The translations under genes were made by a program, and so were the position numbers. The notes beneath the pieces are model-generated. The model was not told where the DNA came from. It ran no database searches and worked only from the letters and a program-made list of their open reading frames with translations. Shown in pieces: positions 42,770-51,203 of a DNA stretch of 64,000 nt; position 1 is the first letter of the stretch; each line of letters begins with the position of its first letter. This stretch comes from PCRC01 sp017848435 (lineage in GTDB: Bacteria; Pseudomonadota; Gammaproteobacteria; Burkholderiales; Burkholderiaceae_C). The stretch is taken from positions 1,984,001-2,048,000 of the forward strand of contig OZ260072.1 of the NCBI GenBank assembly GCA_965284315.1. Direction: 5' to 3'.

Positions 42770-43473
42770 TGGCACGTACCCCACTTTTACTGGCCTGTCT
42801 CGCCATGGCGCTGGGCACAACGGGATGTACCCGCGTTGCCAGCGACAGCTACTTTCCGTTGCACACCGGTGCAGATTGGACCTACGAGCTGCAGACAGAA
42901 ATAGCCGTCCCACCGGTCGATGCCTTCTTGCGCATGTCGGTAGACCGGGCCGTCACCATCGATGGCAAGGACGTGGCAGTACGGCGCAGTGCATCAGGGG
43001 CGGAGTACTACCTGCTCAGCGATGCAACAGGCATCCGACGCGTGGCCACCCGGGTTGATCTGGACGAGGAAGCCCAGCGCGACGAGCCACCCAGAATGGT
43101 GTTGCCGCAGCCGGCGGTGCTGGGTGCGGAATGGGAGGTATCGACAGTTCCGTATTTGCTGATGCGCAACGCAGAATTCCCACGCGAGCTCAAGCACCGG
43201 CACAAAACCATGATGCGCTACCGGATCGAGGCGGTTGCAGAGACTGTCGAAGTGCCAGCTGGCACATTCACCGACTGCTTGCGCGTCAAGGGTGTCGCCA
43301 GCTTCAAGCTGTTCAAGGACCCCATACAAGGTTTTGCCGACCAGCCCATCATCGCCACCGAGTGGTATTGCAAAGGGGTGGGGCTGGTGCAATTCGACCG
43401 GGAAGAGTTGGTCAACTCATCGTTTTTGACGGGCGGAAAAATTCGCTACCGGCTGGTGGACTACCACCTCTAG
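42766..43473 (+). CDS. Putative lipoprotein of the ExbB/ExbD-like operon
   Basis: A 235-residue protein with a hydrophobic N-terminus ending in a likely lipobox (ALGTTGC). The mature part begins YFPLHTGADWTYELQTE and continues as a beta-rich domain with EVPAGTFTDCLRVKG, a pattern common in outer-membrane-facing lipoproteins of unknown function. It closes the four-gene operon. Together with the membrane proteins it could span the envelope, but no partner is established. Confidence 0.75.
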   Translation: MMARTPLLLACLAMALGTTGCTRVASDSYFPLHTGADWTYELQTEIAVPPVDAFLRMSVDRAVTIDGKDVAVRRSASGAEYYLLSDATGIRRVATRVDLDEEAQRDEPPRMVLPQPAVLGAEWEVSTVPYLLMRNAEFPRELKHRHKTMMRYRIEAVAETVEVPAGTFTDCLRVKGVASFKLFKDPIQGFADQPIIATEWYCKGVGLVQFDREELVNSSFLTGGKIRYRLVDYHL

Positions 43474-43590
43474 CACCGACCTGATCACCTTCGTGTGGCA
43501 TCGATTGCCAGCCGAAAAAACCACGCGTGCCAGCAGCCAGTTCCGGCTTTTTTCATAGCCATTACGCTATGCAAATCACTTCATAACGTG

Positions 43591-43621
43591 TGTTCCATTG
43601 AGGCCGCGCCAACTTGGAACA
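43591..43621. promoter_or_regulatory. Inverted repeat TGTTCCA-N17-TGGAACA upstream of the aldehyde dehydrogenase
   Basis: Perfect 7-base arms with a 17-bp spacer, centred about 170 bp upstream of the -24 element at 43777. This is the usual distance for an enhancer bound by a sigma-54 activator such as the one at 37585. Confidence 0.55.
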
Positions 43622-43776
43622 GGCGCTGTCGATTGCGTCATATCCGAGCAGGCATGTCGGGACCGTGCGGCCATGGTCACGTGCTTTACAGCAACACGTC
43701 GGGCATCGGCAAACATCGGCTCCCTACAGAGGGGGAATACAACGCTCGGGTGCGCGCACTGTCCATGAAATCGACG

Positions 43777-43792
43777 TGGTATGCAATTTGCT
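43777..43792 (+). promoter_or_regulatory. Sigma-54 promoter of the aldehyde dehydrogenase gene
   Basis: TGGTATGCAATTTGCT matches TGGCAYRNNNNTTGCW at all defined positions but one. Transcription would start near 43803, leaving a leader of about 47 bases with the ribosome site ACAGGAGAC before the ATG at 43850. The whole 376-bp gap 43474-43849 is regulatory; no gene is seen in it. Confidence 0.8.
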
Positions 43793-43849
43793 GATTTCAC
43801 CACTCAGGTGCTGCAAGTCGCGGCCCGTTAACGTGGACAGGAGACATTT

Positions 43850-45370
43850 ATGGACATGCTCGAACCGGGCAAATTTGGCACAGCAGTGCCCTTCAAGAAA
43901 CGCTATGGCAACTACATCGGGGGCCAGTGGGTTGAGCCTGCCGGCAAACAGTATTTTGAAAACCTGACCCCTGTCACTGGCCAAGTATTCTGTGAAATTC
44001 CACGCTCGACAGCGGAAGACGTCGAGCGCGCATTGGACGCCGCGCACAAGGCCAAGGCCGCGTGGGGCAAGACCTCGCCCACCGAGCGCGCCAACATCCT
44101 GAACAAGATCGCCGACCGCATGGAGGCCAACCTGCCCATGCTGGCCGCCGCCGAGACCTGGGACAACGGCAAGCCGATCCGCGAGACAACGTTTGCCGAC
44201 CTGCCACTGGGCGTGGACCATTTCCGCTACTTCGCGGCCTGCGTGCGCTCGCAGGAAGGCGGCGTCAGCGAAATCGACCACCAGACCTACGCCTACCATT
44301 TCCATGAGCCCATCGGTGTGGTCGGCCAGATCATTCCCTGGAACTTCCCGCTGCTGATGGCCATCTGGAAGCTGGCCCCCGCGCTGGCTGCCGGCAACTG
44401 CGTGGTGCTCAAGCCCGCCGAGCAGACCCCCGTGTCCATCCTCGTGCTGCTGGAACTCATCGGTGACCTGCTGCCCCCGGGCGTGCTCAACGTGGTCAAC
44501 GGTTTCGGCCTCGAGTGCGGCAAGCCACTGGCATCGAGCAACCGCATCGGCAAGATCGCCTTCACCGGCGAAACCACCACCGGCCGCCTGATCTCGCAGT
44601 ACGCCAGCCAGAACCTGATTCCCGTCACGCTGGAACTCGGCGGCAAGTCGCCCAACATCTTCTTTGCCGATGTGATGAGCAAGGACGACAGCTTCTTCGA
44701 CAAGGCGCTCGAAGGCTTTGCCCTGTTCGCGCTGAACCAGGGTGAAGTCTGCACATGCCCGTCGCGCGTGCTGATCCAGGAATCGATCTACGACCGCTTC
44801 ATCGAGCGCGCCGTGGCCCGCGTGGCTGCCATCAAGCAGGGCAACCCACTCGACATGGACACCATGATTGGCGCGCAGGCATCGAGCGAACAGCTCGAAA
44901 AAATCCTGTCCTACCTCGACATTGGTCGCCAGGAAGGTGCGCAATTGCTGATCGGTGGCGAGCGTAACAACTTGCCCGGCGACCTGGCTGGTGGCTACTA
45001 TGTCAAACCCACCGTGTTCAAGGGCCACAACAAGATGCGTATCTTCCAAGAGGAAATCTTTGGCCCTGTGGTGTCGGTCACCACCTTCAAGGACGAGGAA
45101 GAAGCCCTGTCGATCGCCAATGACACGCTGTACGGTCTGGGCGCTGGCGTGTGGAGCCGCGACATGAACACCGCCTTCCGCATGGGCCGCGGCATTCAGG
45201 CCGGCCGTGTCTGGACCAACTGCTACCACCACTACCCGGCACACGCCGCGTTCGGCGGCTACAAGCAGTCGGGCATTGGCCGCGAAAACCACAAAATGAT
45301 GCTGGACCACTACCAGCAGACCAAGAACTTGCTGGTCAGCTACAGCGAGAACAAGCTCGGTTTCTTCTGA
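43850..45370 (+). CDS. exaC: NAD-dependent aldehyde dehydrogenase, ExaC/AldB/AcoD type
   Basis: Oxidises acetaldehyde or similar aldehydes to acids in the cytoplasm. The 506-residue protein has PWNFPLLMAIWKLAPALAAGN, the NAD-binding FTGETTTGRLI, the general-base Glu in TLELGGKSPN (near residue 262) and the nucleophile Cys in NQGEVCTCPSR (residue 301 or 303). The double-Cys GEVCTC and FGGYKQSGIGRENHKMML ending are typical of the ExaC/AldB group. With the quinoprotein it forms an alcohol-to-acid pathway. It has its own sigma-54 promoter and a terminator. Confidence 0.95.
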   Translation: MDMLEPGKFGTAVPFKKRYGNYIGGQWVEPAGKQYFENLTPVTGQVFCEIPRSTAEDVERALDAAHKAKAAWGKTSPTERANILNKIADRMEANLPMLAAAETWDNGKPIRETTFADLPLGVDHFRYFAACVRSQEGGVSEIDHQTYAYHFHEPIGVVGQIIPWNFPLLMAIWKLAPALAAGNCVVLKPAEQTPVSILVLLELIGDLLPPGVLNVVNGFGLECGKPLASSNRIGKIAFTGETTTGRLISQYASQNLIPVTLELGGKSPNIFFADVMSKDDSFFDKALEGFALFALNQGEVCTCPSRVLIQESIYDRFIERAVARVAAIKQGNPLDMDTMIGAQASSEQLEKILSYLDIGRQEGAQLLIGGERNNLPGDLAGGYYVKPTVFKGHNKMRIFQEEIFGPVVSVTTFKDEEEALSIANDTLYGLGAGVWSRDMNTAFRMGRGIQAGRVWTNCYHHYPAHAAFGGYKQSGIGRENHKMMLDHYQQTKNLLVSYSENKLGFF

Positions 45371-45394
45371 TCGCTGAGGAGCCCCTGGAGAATT

Positions 45395-45429
45395 GCCCTG
45401 CGCAGCCAACCGGCCGCGCAGGGCTTTTT
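45395..45429 (+). terminator. Rho-independent terminator between aldehyde dehydrogenase and DUF779 genes
   Basis: 9-bp stem GCCCTGCGC / GCGCAGGGC with a 12-base loop, followed by TTTTTG. It should limit expression of the DUF779 gene relative to the dehydrogenase. Confidence 0.85.
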
Positions 45430-45454
45430 GTTTTAACCCCTGCCTGGGAATTTG

Positions 45455-45841
45455 ATGACCGAAACCGTTTTACGCGTGACCGCGACCGATGCCGCGTTGG
45501 CCCTGATAAACACCGTGCAGTCCAAGCACGGTCCGGTGATGTTCCACCAGTCGGGTGGCTGCTGCGACGGCAGTGCACCCATGTGCTATCCCAAGGGCGA
45601 ATTCATCGTCGGCGACTACGACCGCTTGCTCGGCCACATCGGCGGCGTCCCCTTCTATATCAGCGGGCCGCAGTTCGAGTACTGGCAACACACCCAACTC
45701 ATCATCGACGTGGTGCCAGGGCGGGGCGGCATGTTCTCACTGGAGGGGCCTGAAGGCCTGCGTTTCCTGACCCGTTCCAGACTGTTCACCGATGCCGAAT
45801 GGGCCATCCTTGTGGCTGAAGAAAGCGCGAGCGCTGGCTGA
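45455..45841 (+). CDS. DUF779 family protein, aldehyde-dehydrogenase-associated
   Basis: A 128-residue protein of the DUF779 family, which is commonly found next to AcoD/ExaC-type aldehyde dehydrogenases. The conserved SGGCCDGSAPMCYPKGEF motif contains three cysteines (near residues 33-43), suggesting metal or redox chemistry. Further conserved segments are DYDRLLGHIGGVPFYIS and FEYWQHTQLIIDVVPGRG. The start is the ATG at 45455 next to an in-frame TTG. Function is not known. Confidence 0.88.
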   Translation: MTETVLRVTATDAALALINTVQSKHGPVMFHQSGGCCDGSAPMCYPKGEFIVGDYDRLLGHIGGVPFYISGPQFEYWQHTQLIIDVVPGRGGMFSLEGPEGLRFLTRSRLFTDAEWAILVAEESASAG

Positions 45842-45919
45842 GGTGTACCAGTCGGGTGCTGGTGACAGATTTATGAGAAAAATGCAGCGACCCTGCATGA
45901 AACCTGAATAAGTTGCTCT

Positions 45920-46600
45920 CTATTTTGTAGTTAAAGCTGGCACCACCGAAGGCGGCGCCAAGGGGGTCTCTGCGCCGTGTGCCAGCAGGCCGTGCTGCAG
46001 CGCATACTGCATGAGCTGTGCTGCGTTGTCGACGCCAAGCTTGCGGTAGATGCTGGTCTGGTGGTTGTAGACCGTTTTCAGGCTGAGGTTGAAATCGTCA
46101 GCCAACTGTTTGACCGCGCGGCCCCGTGCCAACTGCTGGAAGAGGATGAACTCCCGCTGGCTGAGCTGCATATGCGGCAGGTCCGCCGTGTCGCACGCGA
46201 GCGCGCTGGCGATATCGGCCGACAGGTAACGCTGGCCAGCGGCCACCTTGCGCACGGCGTGGCCAAACTCCTCGGGCGCGCTGCGCTTGGAGAGGTAGCC
46301 GGTAGCGCCAAAATCAAAAGCCTGCTGCACCAGTGTGGACGTGTCGTGCATGGAGAAGATCAGCACACCGATTTCCGGGCTGCGCATCCGCAGCCGCTGC
46401 AGGGTGTCCAGGCCACCGCGCCCCGGCATTGACAGGTCCAACACCACCACATCGGCGCTGTGGTCTAGCAGCCACTGGTAGACCGCTTCACCGGTATCGC
46501 ACTCTGCCACCACGTCCATGTCGGGTTCCAGTGAAAGCAACCGGCGGTAGCCCGAGCGCACCACCGGATGGTCGTCGGCAATCAGCACGCGTATCGGCAT
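45920..46600 (-). CDS. LuxR/NarL-type response regulator
   Basis: A 226-residue regulator starting at MPIRVLIADDHPVVRSG. The receiver domain has the acidic pair DD (residues 9-10), the phospho-acceptor Asp in VVVLDLSMPG (near residue 54) and Lys in YLSKRSAPE. The C-terminal LuxR-type helix-turn-helix (LADDFNLSLKTVYNHQTSIYRKLG) follows an unusually diverged linker (MQLSQREFILFQQLARG). It is related in type to MxaB, MoxX, ExaE and AgmR/PedR2 regulators of PQQ alcohol oxidation. The likely partner kinase is at 30610, 14 kb away. Divergent from the TonB receptor gene. Confidence 0.9.
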   Translation of the reverse strand: MPIRVLIADDHPVVRSGYRRLLSLEPDMDVVAECDTGEAVYQWLLDHSADVVVLDLSMPGRGGLDTLQRLRMRSPEIGVLIFSMHDTSTLVQQAFDFGATGYLSKRSAPEEFGHAVRKVAAGQRYLSADIASALACDTADLPHMQLSQREFILFQQLARGRAVKQLADDFNLSLKTVYNHQTSIYRKLGVDNAAQLMQYALQHGLLAHGAETPLAPPSVVPALTTK

Positions 46601-46684
46601 ATCGGGAAATTTTCCTATTCTGGTTTGCGGCTGGCTGGGCAACACTATCGGGCTACAAAAAATAGATTCACCGGGACAATTTTC

Positions 46685-49231
46685 ATGAAAACCAAGCGCG
46701 TTCACACACTGGCGGGCGGAAGCATACCGTTTCCCGCAAAGCTGCTGTCGCTGGCCATCCTTTCCGTTATGAACGCCTCTGCGCTGGCGCAAGAAGTGCC
46801 AACGCTCAATGAGGTGACTGTGATTGGCACCACACCATTGTCGGGTTTTGGCGTACCCAAGGAGCAGATTCCCGCCAACGTGCAGAACGCGACGGCCGAT
46901 GACATCCAGCGCAGCGGCTCGAACGACCTGTCGGACTTCATGAACCGCAATCTCGGCAGCGTGCACGTCAACGAGATCACGAACAACCCGTACGCTCCTG
47001 ACGTCAACTACCGCGGCTACACCGCGTCGCCCCTGCTGGGTACGCCGCAAGGTCTGTCGATCTACCTCGATGGCGTACGACTGAACCAGCCCTTCGGCGA
47101 TGTGGTCAGCTGGGACCTGATTCCGAAGGCCGCCATCTCCACCGTCACGCTGATGCCGGGTTCCAACCCGCTTTACGGTCTAAACACCTTGGGCGGTGCG
47201 ATCGCGCTGACCACCAAGGACGGTATCAACAACCCTGGTACTTCGCTGCAGTTGCTGGCTGGCAGCAACCGTCGCCGCTCGCTCGAACTGGATACCGGCG
47301 GTTCCACCGCCAATGGCCTGCATTGGTACACCACTGGCACGCTGTTTCGCGAGAACGGCTGGCGCGACGATTCTCCGAGCCGTGTCGGCCAGTTCTTCGG
47401 CAAGGTCGGCCACAAGGACCGTACGGGCGATGTGAATCTGTCGCTCGCTTATGCCGATAACTCGCTGTACGGTAACGGCCTGCAGGAACAGCGTCTGTTG
47501 CAGCAGCGCTACGACAGCGTGTTCACCAAGCCCGACATCACCGACAACAAGTCGGTTTTCCTGAACCTGTCTGGCTCGCGCGAACTGGCCAAGGACGTGA
47601 AGTTCTCGGGCAATGCCTACTATCGCCGCCTGCGCACGTCGACCTTCAATGGCGACATCAACGAGGATTCGCTCGACCAGAACGTTTACCTCAACGCCGC
47701 TGGCCGTACCTACCTGCGCGCGTTGCCGGGCAACCCGTATGGTCTGTCGACCACTTACACCGAGAACGCGACCAACACGCCATTCCCGTACCTGTCGTGC
47801 ATCTACCAGGCAATGATCCAGGACGAACCCGGCGAGAAGTGCACTGGCCTGCTGAACCGCTCGTCGACCCGTCAGAGCAACTACGGCGTCACCGGCCAGG
47901 TGTCGTTTGCCGGTGACCTCGGCGGCAACCGCAACCAGTTCGTCGTAGGCGGTGGCTTCGACAAGAGCCGCAGCAACTTCCAGCAGACCGCACAGCTCGG
48001 CTACCTGAACGCCGACCGCAGTGTGACCGGCATCCCCTACTTCGCTGACGGTGTGACCGGCGGTGACGTGGACGGCGAGCCTTTCGACACCCGCGTCAAC
48101 CTCAATGGCCGTATCCGCACGGGCAGCGTGTTCCTCGCCAACACCACCAGCTTCGGCACACAGTTGCACTTGTCGGTGTCGGGACGTTACAACCACACCG
48201 AGGTCAACAACCGCGATTTCATCACGCCGACCGGCATCAATTCACTCAGCGGTGACCACACTTTTGGCCGCTTCAACCCGGCGATCGGCCTGGCTTTCAC
48301 GCCATCGCGGGAGATCAGCGTTTACGCAGGCTACAACGAAGCCAGCCGTGCGCCGACCTCGATCGAACTGGGGTGCGCCAACCCTGAAAACGAGTGCAAG
48401 CTGCCCAATGCCCTGGCCGGTGACCCACCGCTGAACCAGGTGGTGTCCAAGACCATTGAAGCGGGCCTGCGTGGCCGCATAGGCAGCAACCTGTCGTGGA
48501 ATGCCGGTGTGTTCCGTTCGGAAAACCGCGACGACATCCTGTTCGTGGCCGGCAGCACGCCCGGCTTCGGTTACTTCAAGAACTTCGGAAAGACCCGTCG
48601 CCAGGGCATCGAGTTGGGCATGAACGGCCGCAGCAGTGGTTTCCATGTCGGCGCAAACTACACCTACCTGCTTGCCACCTTCGAAACGCCAGATTCGTTC
48701 AGCGCCAACGCCAACAGCTCGAACGGCCCGGCGGCCGCCGGCAACCCAGGTCTGGAGGGTGCGATCACGGTTCGCCCTGGTGACCAAATCCCGCTTATCC
48801 CGCGCCACTTGTTCAAGGTCAACGCCGACTACCAGGTCAACGCTGCTTGGTCGTTGGGCCTTAACCTGATCGCCGTGTCCAGCGCGCTGGCGCGTGGCAA
48901 CGAAAATGGGGGGCACCAGCCCGATGGCCGTTTCTACCTCGGCTCCGGCCGCAGTGCCGGCTATGGTGTGCTGAACTTCACGACCAACTACCGCGCTACG
49001 CCGCAGCTCGAATTCTTCGCCCAGATCAACAACTTGCTGGACCGTGAATACGCGTCGGCTGCCCAGCTCGGCTCTACGCCGATCACCGCCGGCGGGGCCT
49101 TCCAGGCCCGTCCATTCGGTGGCTCCGGCGCAGCCGGCTACCCGCTGCAGAACTCGACCTTCTACGCACCAGGCGCTCCGCGTGCACTGTTCGTTGGGCT
49201 GCGCTACCAGTTCGACAAGCCAGCGCAATAG
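46685..49231 (+). CDS. TonB-dependent receptor associated with the quinoprotein cluster (candidate metal or lanthanophore receptor)
   Basis: An 848-residue outer-membrane receptor with signal peptide, TonB-box-like LNEVTVIG (near residue 39), plug domain (VNYRGYTASPLLGTPQGLSIYLDGVRLNQPFGD, split over conserved plug motifs) and a long beta-barrel ending YQF plus a short tail. A Cys pair (YLSCIYQ, GEKCTG) lies in a predicted extracellular loop. Receptors near Ln-dependent dehydrogenases (for example LutH) import rare-earth complexes; that function here is inferred from context only. It is divergent from the response regulator and followed 61 bp later by the SoxYZ-like gene. Confidence 0.88.
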   Translation: MKTKRVHTLAGGSIPFPAKLLSLAILSVMNASALAQEVPTLNEVTVIGTTPLSGFGVPKEQIPANVQNATADDIQRSGSNDLSDFMNRNLGSVHVNEITNNPYAPDVNYRGYTASPLLGTPQGLSIYLDGVRLNQPFGDVVSWDLIPKAAISTVTLMPGSNPLYGLNTLGGAIALTTKDGINNPGTSLQLLAGSNRRRSLELDTGGSTANGLHWYTTGTLFRENGWRDDSPSRVGQFFGKVGHKDRTGDVNLSLAYADNSLYGNGLQEQRLLQQRYDSVFTKPDITDNKSVFLNLSGSRELAKDVKFSGNAYYRRLRTSTFNGDINEDSLDQNVYLNAAGRTYLRALPGNPYGLSTTYTENATNTPFPYLSCIYQAMIQDEPGEKCTGLLNRSSTRQSNYGVTGQVSFAGDLGGNRNQFVVGGGFDKSRSNFQQTAQLGYLNADRSVTGIPYFADGVTGGDVDGEPFDTRVNLNGRIRTGSVFLANTTSFGTQLHLSVSGRYNHTEVNNRDFITPTGINSLSGDHTFGRFNPAIGLAFTPSREISVYAGYNEASRAPTSIELGCANPENECKLPNALAGDPPLNQVVSKTIEAGLRGRIGSNLSWNAGVFRSENRDDILFVAGSTPGFGYFKNFGKTRRQGIELGMNGRSSGFHVGANYTYLLATFETPDSFSANANSSNGPAAAGNPGLEGAITVRPGDQIPLIPRHLFKVNADYQVNAAWSLGLNLIAVSSALARGNENGGHQPDGRFYLGSGRSAGYGVLNFTTNYRATPQLEFFAQINNLLDREYASAAQLGSTPITAGGAFQARPFGGSGAAGYPLQNSTFYAPGAPRALFVGLRYQFDKPAQ

Positions 49232-49292
49232 CCGCGCAGGGTCGCAGGCAGCGCGAGGGCTTTGCAGGTACGATGTGGCGAAAATTGCGGAA

Positions 49293-50126
49293 ATGGTTCG
49301 CAAGACAGGGGACAAAACCATCGTGCTGTTTCAATCGCGTTCGCTCAGGTTGCTTTCGGTCACCGCGTTGCTGCTGCTGGGGGCGGCGGGCCAGGCGCTG
49401 GCAGCGCCTTCGTTACAGGACCCCTTCCAGTCCACACAGTGGCCACAATTGCGCCAGGAATTCCTGGGCACGGGCCAGGCTTTTTTTGATTCCCGGGTCA
49501 AGGTGGTCGGTCCCCGCTTTGCCGACGACCCGATGAACGTGCCCATCGCTGTCGATGCCTCTGCACTGGTGGCCGATGGTCTGCGGGTGGTCAGAATGGT
49601 GGTGGTGGTGGAGCGCAACCCCATCCGCAAAGTGCTGGAGTTCATGCCCGACGGTGTGCTGCCCCGGCTCGCCTTCCGTTTCAAGCTGGAACAGGCGTCG
49701 CCGGTAAGGGTTGCCGTGCTCGATGACCAGGGTGTCTGGCACATCGGCGGCGTGCAGGTCGATGCCTCTGGCGGCGGTTGCACCGTGGCTGGCGTGACCC
49801 GGGCCGATGGCTCCTGGAGCCGGACCCTGAACAACGTCCAGACACGGTTTTTCCAGGACATTCTCGGCGGGTCTGCGGCACGCCTGCGGATGCGCATCAT
49901 GCACCCCATGGACACCGGCCTGGTCGCTGGCATCCCGGCCTTCTACATCGAGCAGCTCCGGCTGTCCGACGCGGCCGGGCAGGCGGTGCTGCGGCTTGCG
50001 CTGTACGAACCCGTTTCCGAAAATCCAACCTTTTCTTTTGACTTTGGCAGCCGTCCACGCACTGCGCTGCAGCTCGTGGGTTCCGACAACAACGGCAACC
50101 GCGTTGCCGCAGAGGTGGTGCCGTGA
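49293..50126 (+). CDS. Quinoprotein dehydrogenase-associated SoxYZ-like carrier protein
   Basis: A 277-residue secreted protein; I start it at MVRKTGDKTIVLF. After the signal peptide (SLRLLSVTALLLLGAAGQALA) a SoxY-like domain covers residues 50-155, and a SoxZ-like domain follows from about 180 (RLRMRIMHPMDTGL, FSFDFG). A Gly-Gly-Gly-Cys motif (SGGGCTV, near residue 170) corresponds to the substrate-binding GGCG(G) tail of SoxY. In Sox systems this cysteine carries sulfur intermediates; in quinoprotein clusters the carried group is unknown. It overlaps the second relay hydrolase gene by 4 bp. Confidence 0.85.
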   Translation: MVRKTGDKTIVLFQSRSLRLLSVTALLLLGAAGQALAAPSLQDPFQSTQWPQLRQEFLGTGQAFFDSRVKVVGPRFADDPMNVPIAVDASALVADGLRVVRMVVVVERNPIRKVLEFMPDGVLPRLAFRFKLEQASPVRVAVLDDQGVWHIGGVQVDASGGGCTVAGVTRADGSWSRTLNNVQTRFFQDILGGSAARLRMRIMHPMDTGLVAGIPAFYIEQLRLSDAAGQAVLRLALYEPVSENPTFSFDFGSRPRTALQLVGSDNNGNRVAAEVVP

Positions 50127-51079
50127 ACCCGCTGCGCCACTTGGCCTGTGCCGTTGTGCTGGTGCTGTGCAGCGCTGGTGGTTTTGCACAGGCGCCCGAT
50201 TACCAGCTCAAGGCCAGGGCAGTGGCCAAAGACACCTGGGTGATTGAAGGCGCGAACGACGACTTTTCCCGGCAAAACGGGTGCAACATCATCAACACCG
50301 GGTTCATCGCGACCTCGGCGGGTACGCTGGTCATCAACACCGGGCCTTCGCGGCAGTACGGCGAGCAGCAGCGCAAGCTGATCCAGCGCACCACCCGCCA
50401 GCCCGTGGTGGCCGTATTCAACCTCAACCTGCATCCCGATTACTTCTTTGGCAACCAGGCCTGGGCCGACGTACCGAGCTTCGCCTTGCCTGGCAGTCGC
50501 CGTGGCATGCAGGCCGAAGGGGGCGCCTACGCCGACAACCTCTACAAGCTCTGCGGCGACTGGATGCTGGGCACCGAGTCCACGCCTGCGGCTCAGCCGC
50601 TGGAGCCCGCCACGCAGCAATGGGGCGACCACCAGATTGTCCTGAAACGCCTGCACGGCCATACGTCTGACGACCTGGTGTTGCTCGACAAATCCACCGG
50701 GGTGGTTTTTGCGGGCGGGCTGGTTTTTGCGAACAGAGCACCCACCACGCCACACGCCGACGTGGCGGCCTGGCTTGACAGCCTGCAGCGGCTGGAAAAA
50801 GACATGGCCGACCTGCCAGCGAGCCTTGTGGTTCCCAGCCACGGGCCAGTCGACCAGGGGCGCGCGGGGCTGGCGCAGACCCGGCGTTACATCACCTGGC
50901 TTGATGCGGCGCTACGGACCGCCGCATTGCAGGGGCTGGACTTGGTGGAGGCGATGCAGTTGCCGTTGCCCGCCGAATTCAAGGGGTTTGCTGCCATGGA
51001 TGCTGAATTTCCTCGCAGCGTTGTTCATCTCTACCCCGCCTACGAGAAGAAGGCGCTGGCGGGCGATTTGCAGAAGTGA
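50123..51079 (+). CDS. Quinoprotein relay system metallo-beta-lactamase-fold protein 2
   Basis: A 318-residue secreted MBL-fold protein with signal peptide (MNPLRHLACAVVLVLCSAGGFAQ). The MBL zinc motif is degenerate (FNLNLHPDYFFGN, where HxHxDH would be expected), while later ligand-like segments persist (LHGHTSDDL and PSHGPVD). The DFSRQNGCNIINTGFI segment carries an extra Cys. It overlaps the SoxYZ-like gene by 4 bp and lies just upstream of the alcohol dehydrogenase. Its partner protein 1 at 39654 has the opposite pattern of retained ligands. Confidence 0.85.
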   Translation: MNPLRHLACAVVLVLCSAGGFAQAPDYQLKARAVAKDTWVIEGANDDFSRQNGCNIINTGFIATSAGTLVINTGPSRQYGEQQRKLIQRTTRQPVVAVFNLNLHPDYFFGNQAWADVPSFALPGSRRGMQAEGGAYADNLYKLCGDWMLGTESTPAAQPLEPATQQWGDHQIVLKRLHGHTSDDLVLLDKSTGVVFAGGLVFANRAPTTPHADVAAWLDSLQRLEKDMADLPASLVVPSHGPVDQGRAGLAQTRRYITWLDAALRTAALQGLDLVEAMQLPLPAEFKGFAAMDAEFPRSVVHLYPAYEKKALAGDLQK

Positions 51080-51203
51080 AACGCCTGCCATTGGCGTTCA
51101 CATTTGGAGCAATTGGTAGAGCCCGGTACACCGGTGTTCTCCGGTTGGCACAGACACTTCCCTCGGTAGGCAATTTTCCCGAGTTTTTCGGGGTGGTGTC
51201 GGC

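Noticed and set aside
40836..43473. Zorya-like anti-phage system (ZorA/ZorB are MotA/MotB-like)
   Set aside because: No ZorC, ZorD or ZorE-like gene follows; the other two products are a small membrane protein and a lipoprotein, and the context is alcohol oxidation.
43505..43555. Hairpin AGCCG...CGGCT with T-run after the lipoprotein gene
   Set aside because: Only a 5-bp stem with a very long loop; too weak to call a terminator.
51115..51175. TTGGCACAGACACTTCC upstream of the alcohol dehydrogenase as a sigma-54 site
   Set aside because: It has a good -24 half but no GC at the -12 position; the site at 51204 is far better.
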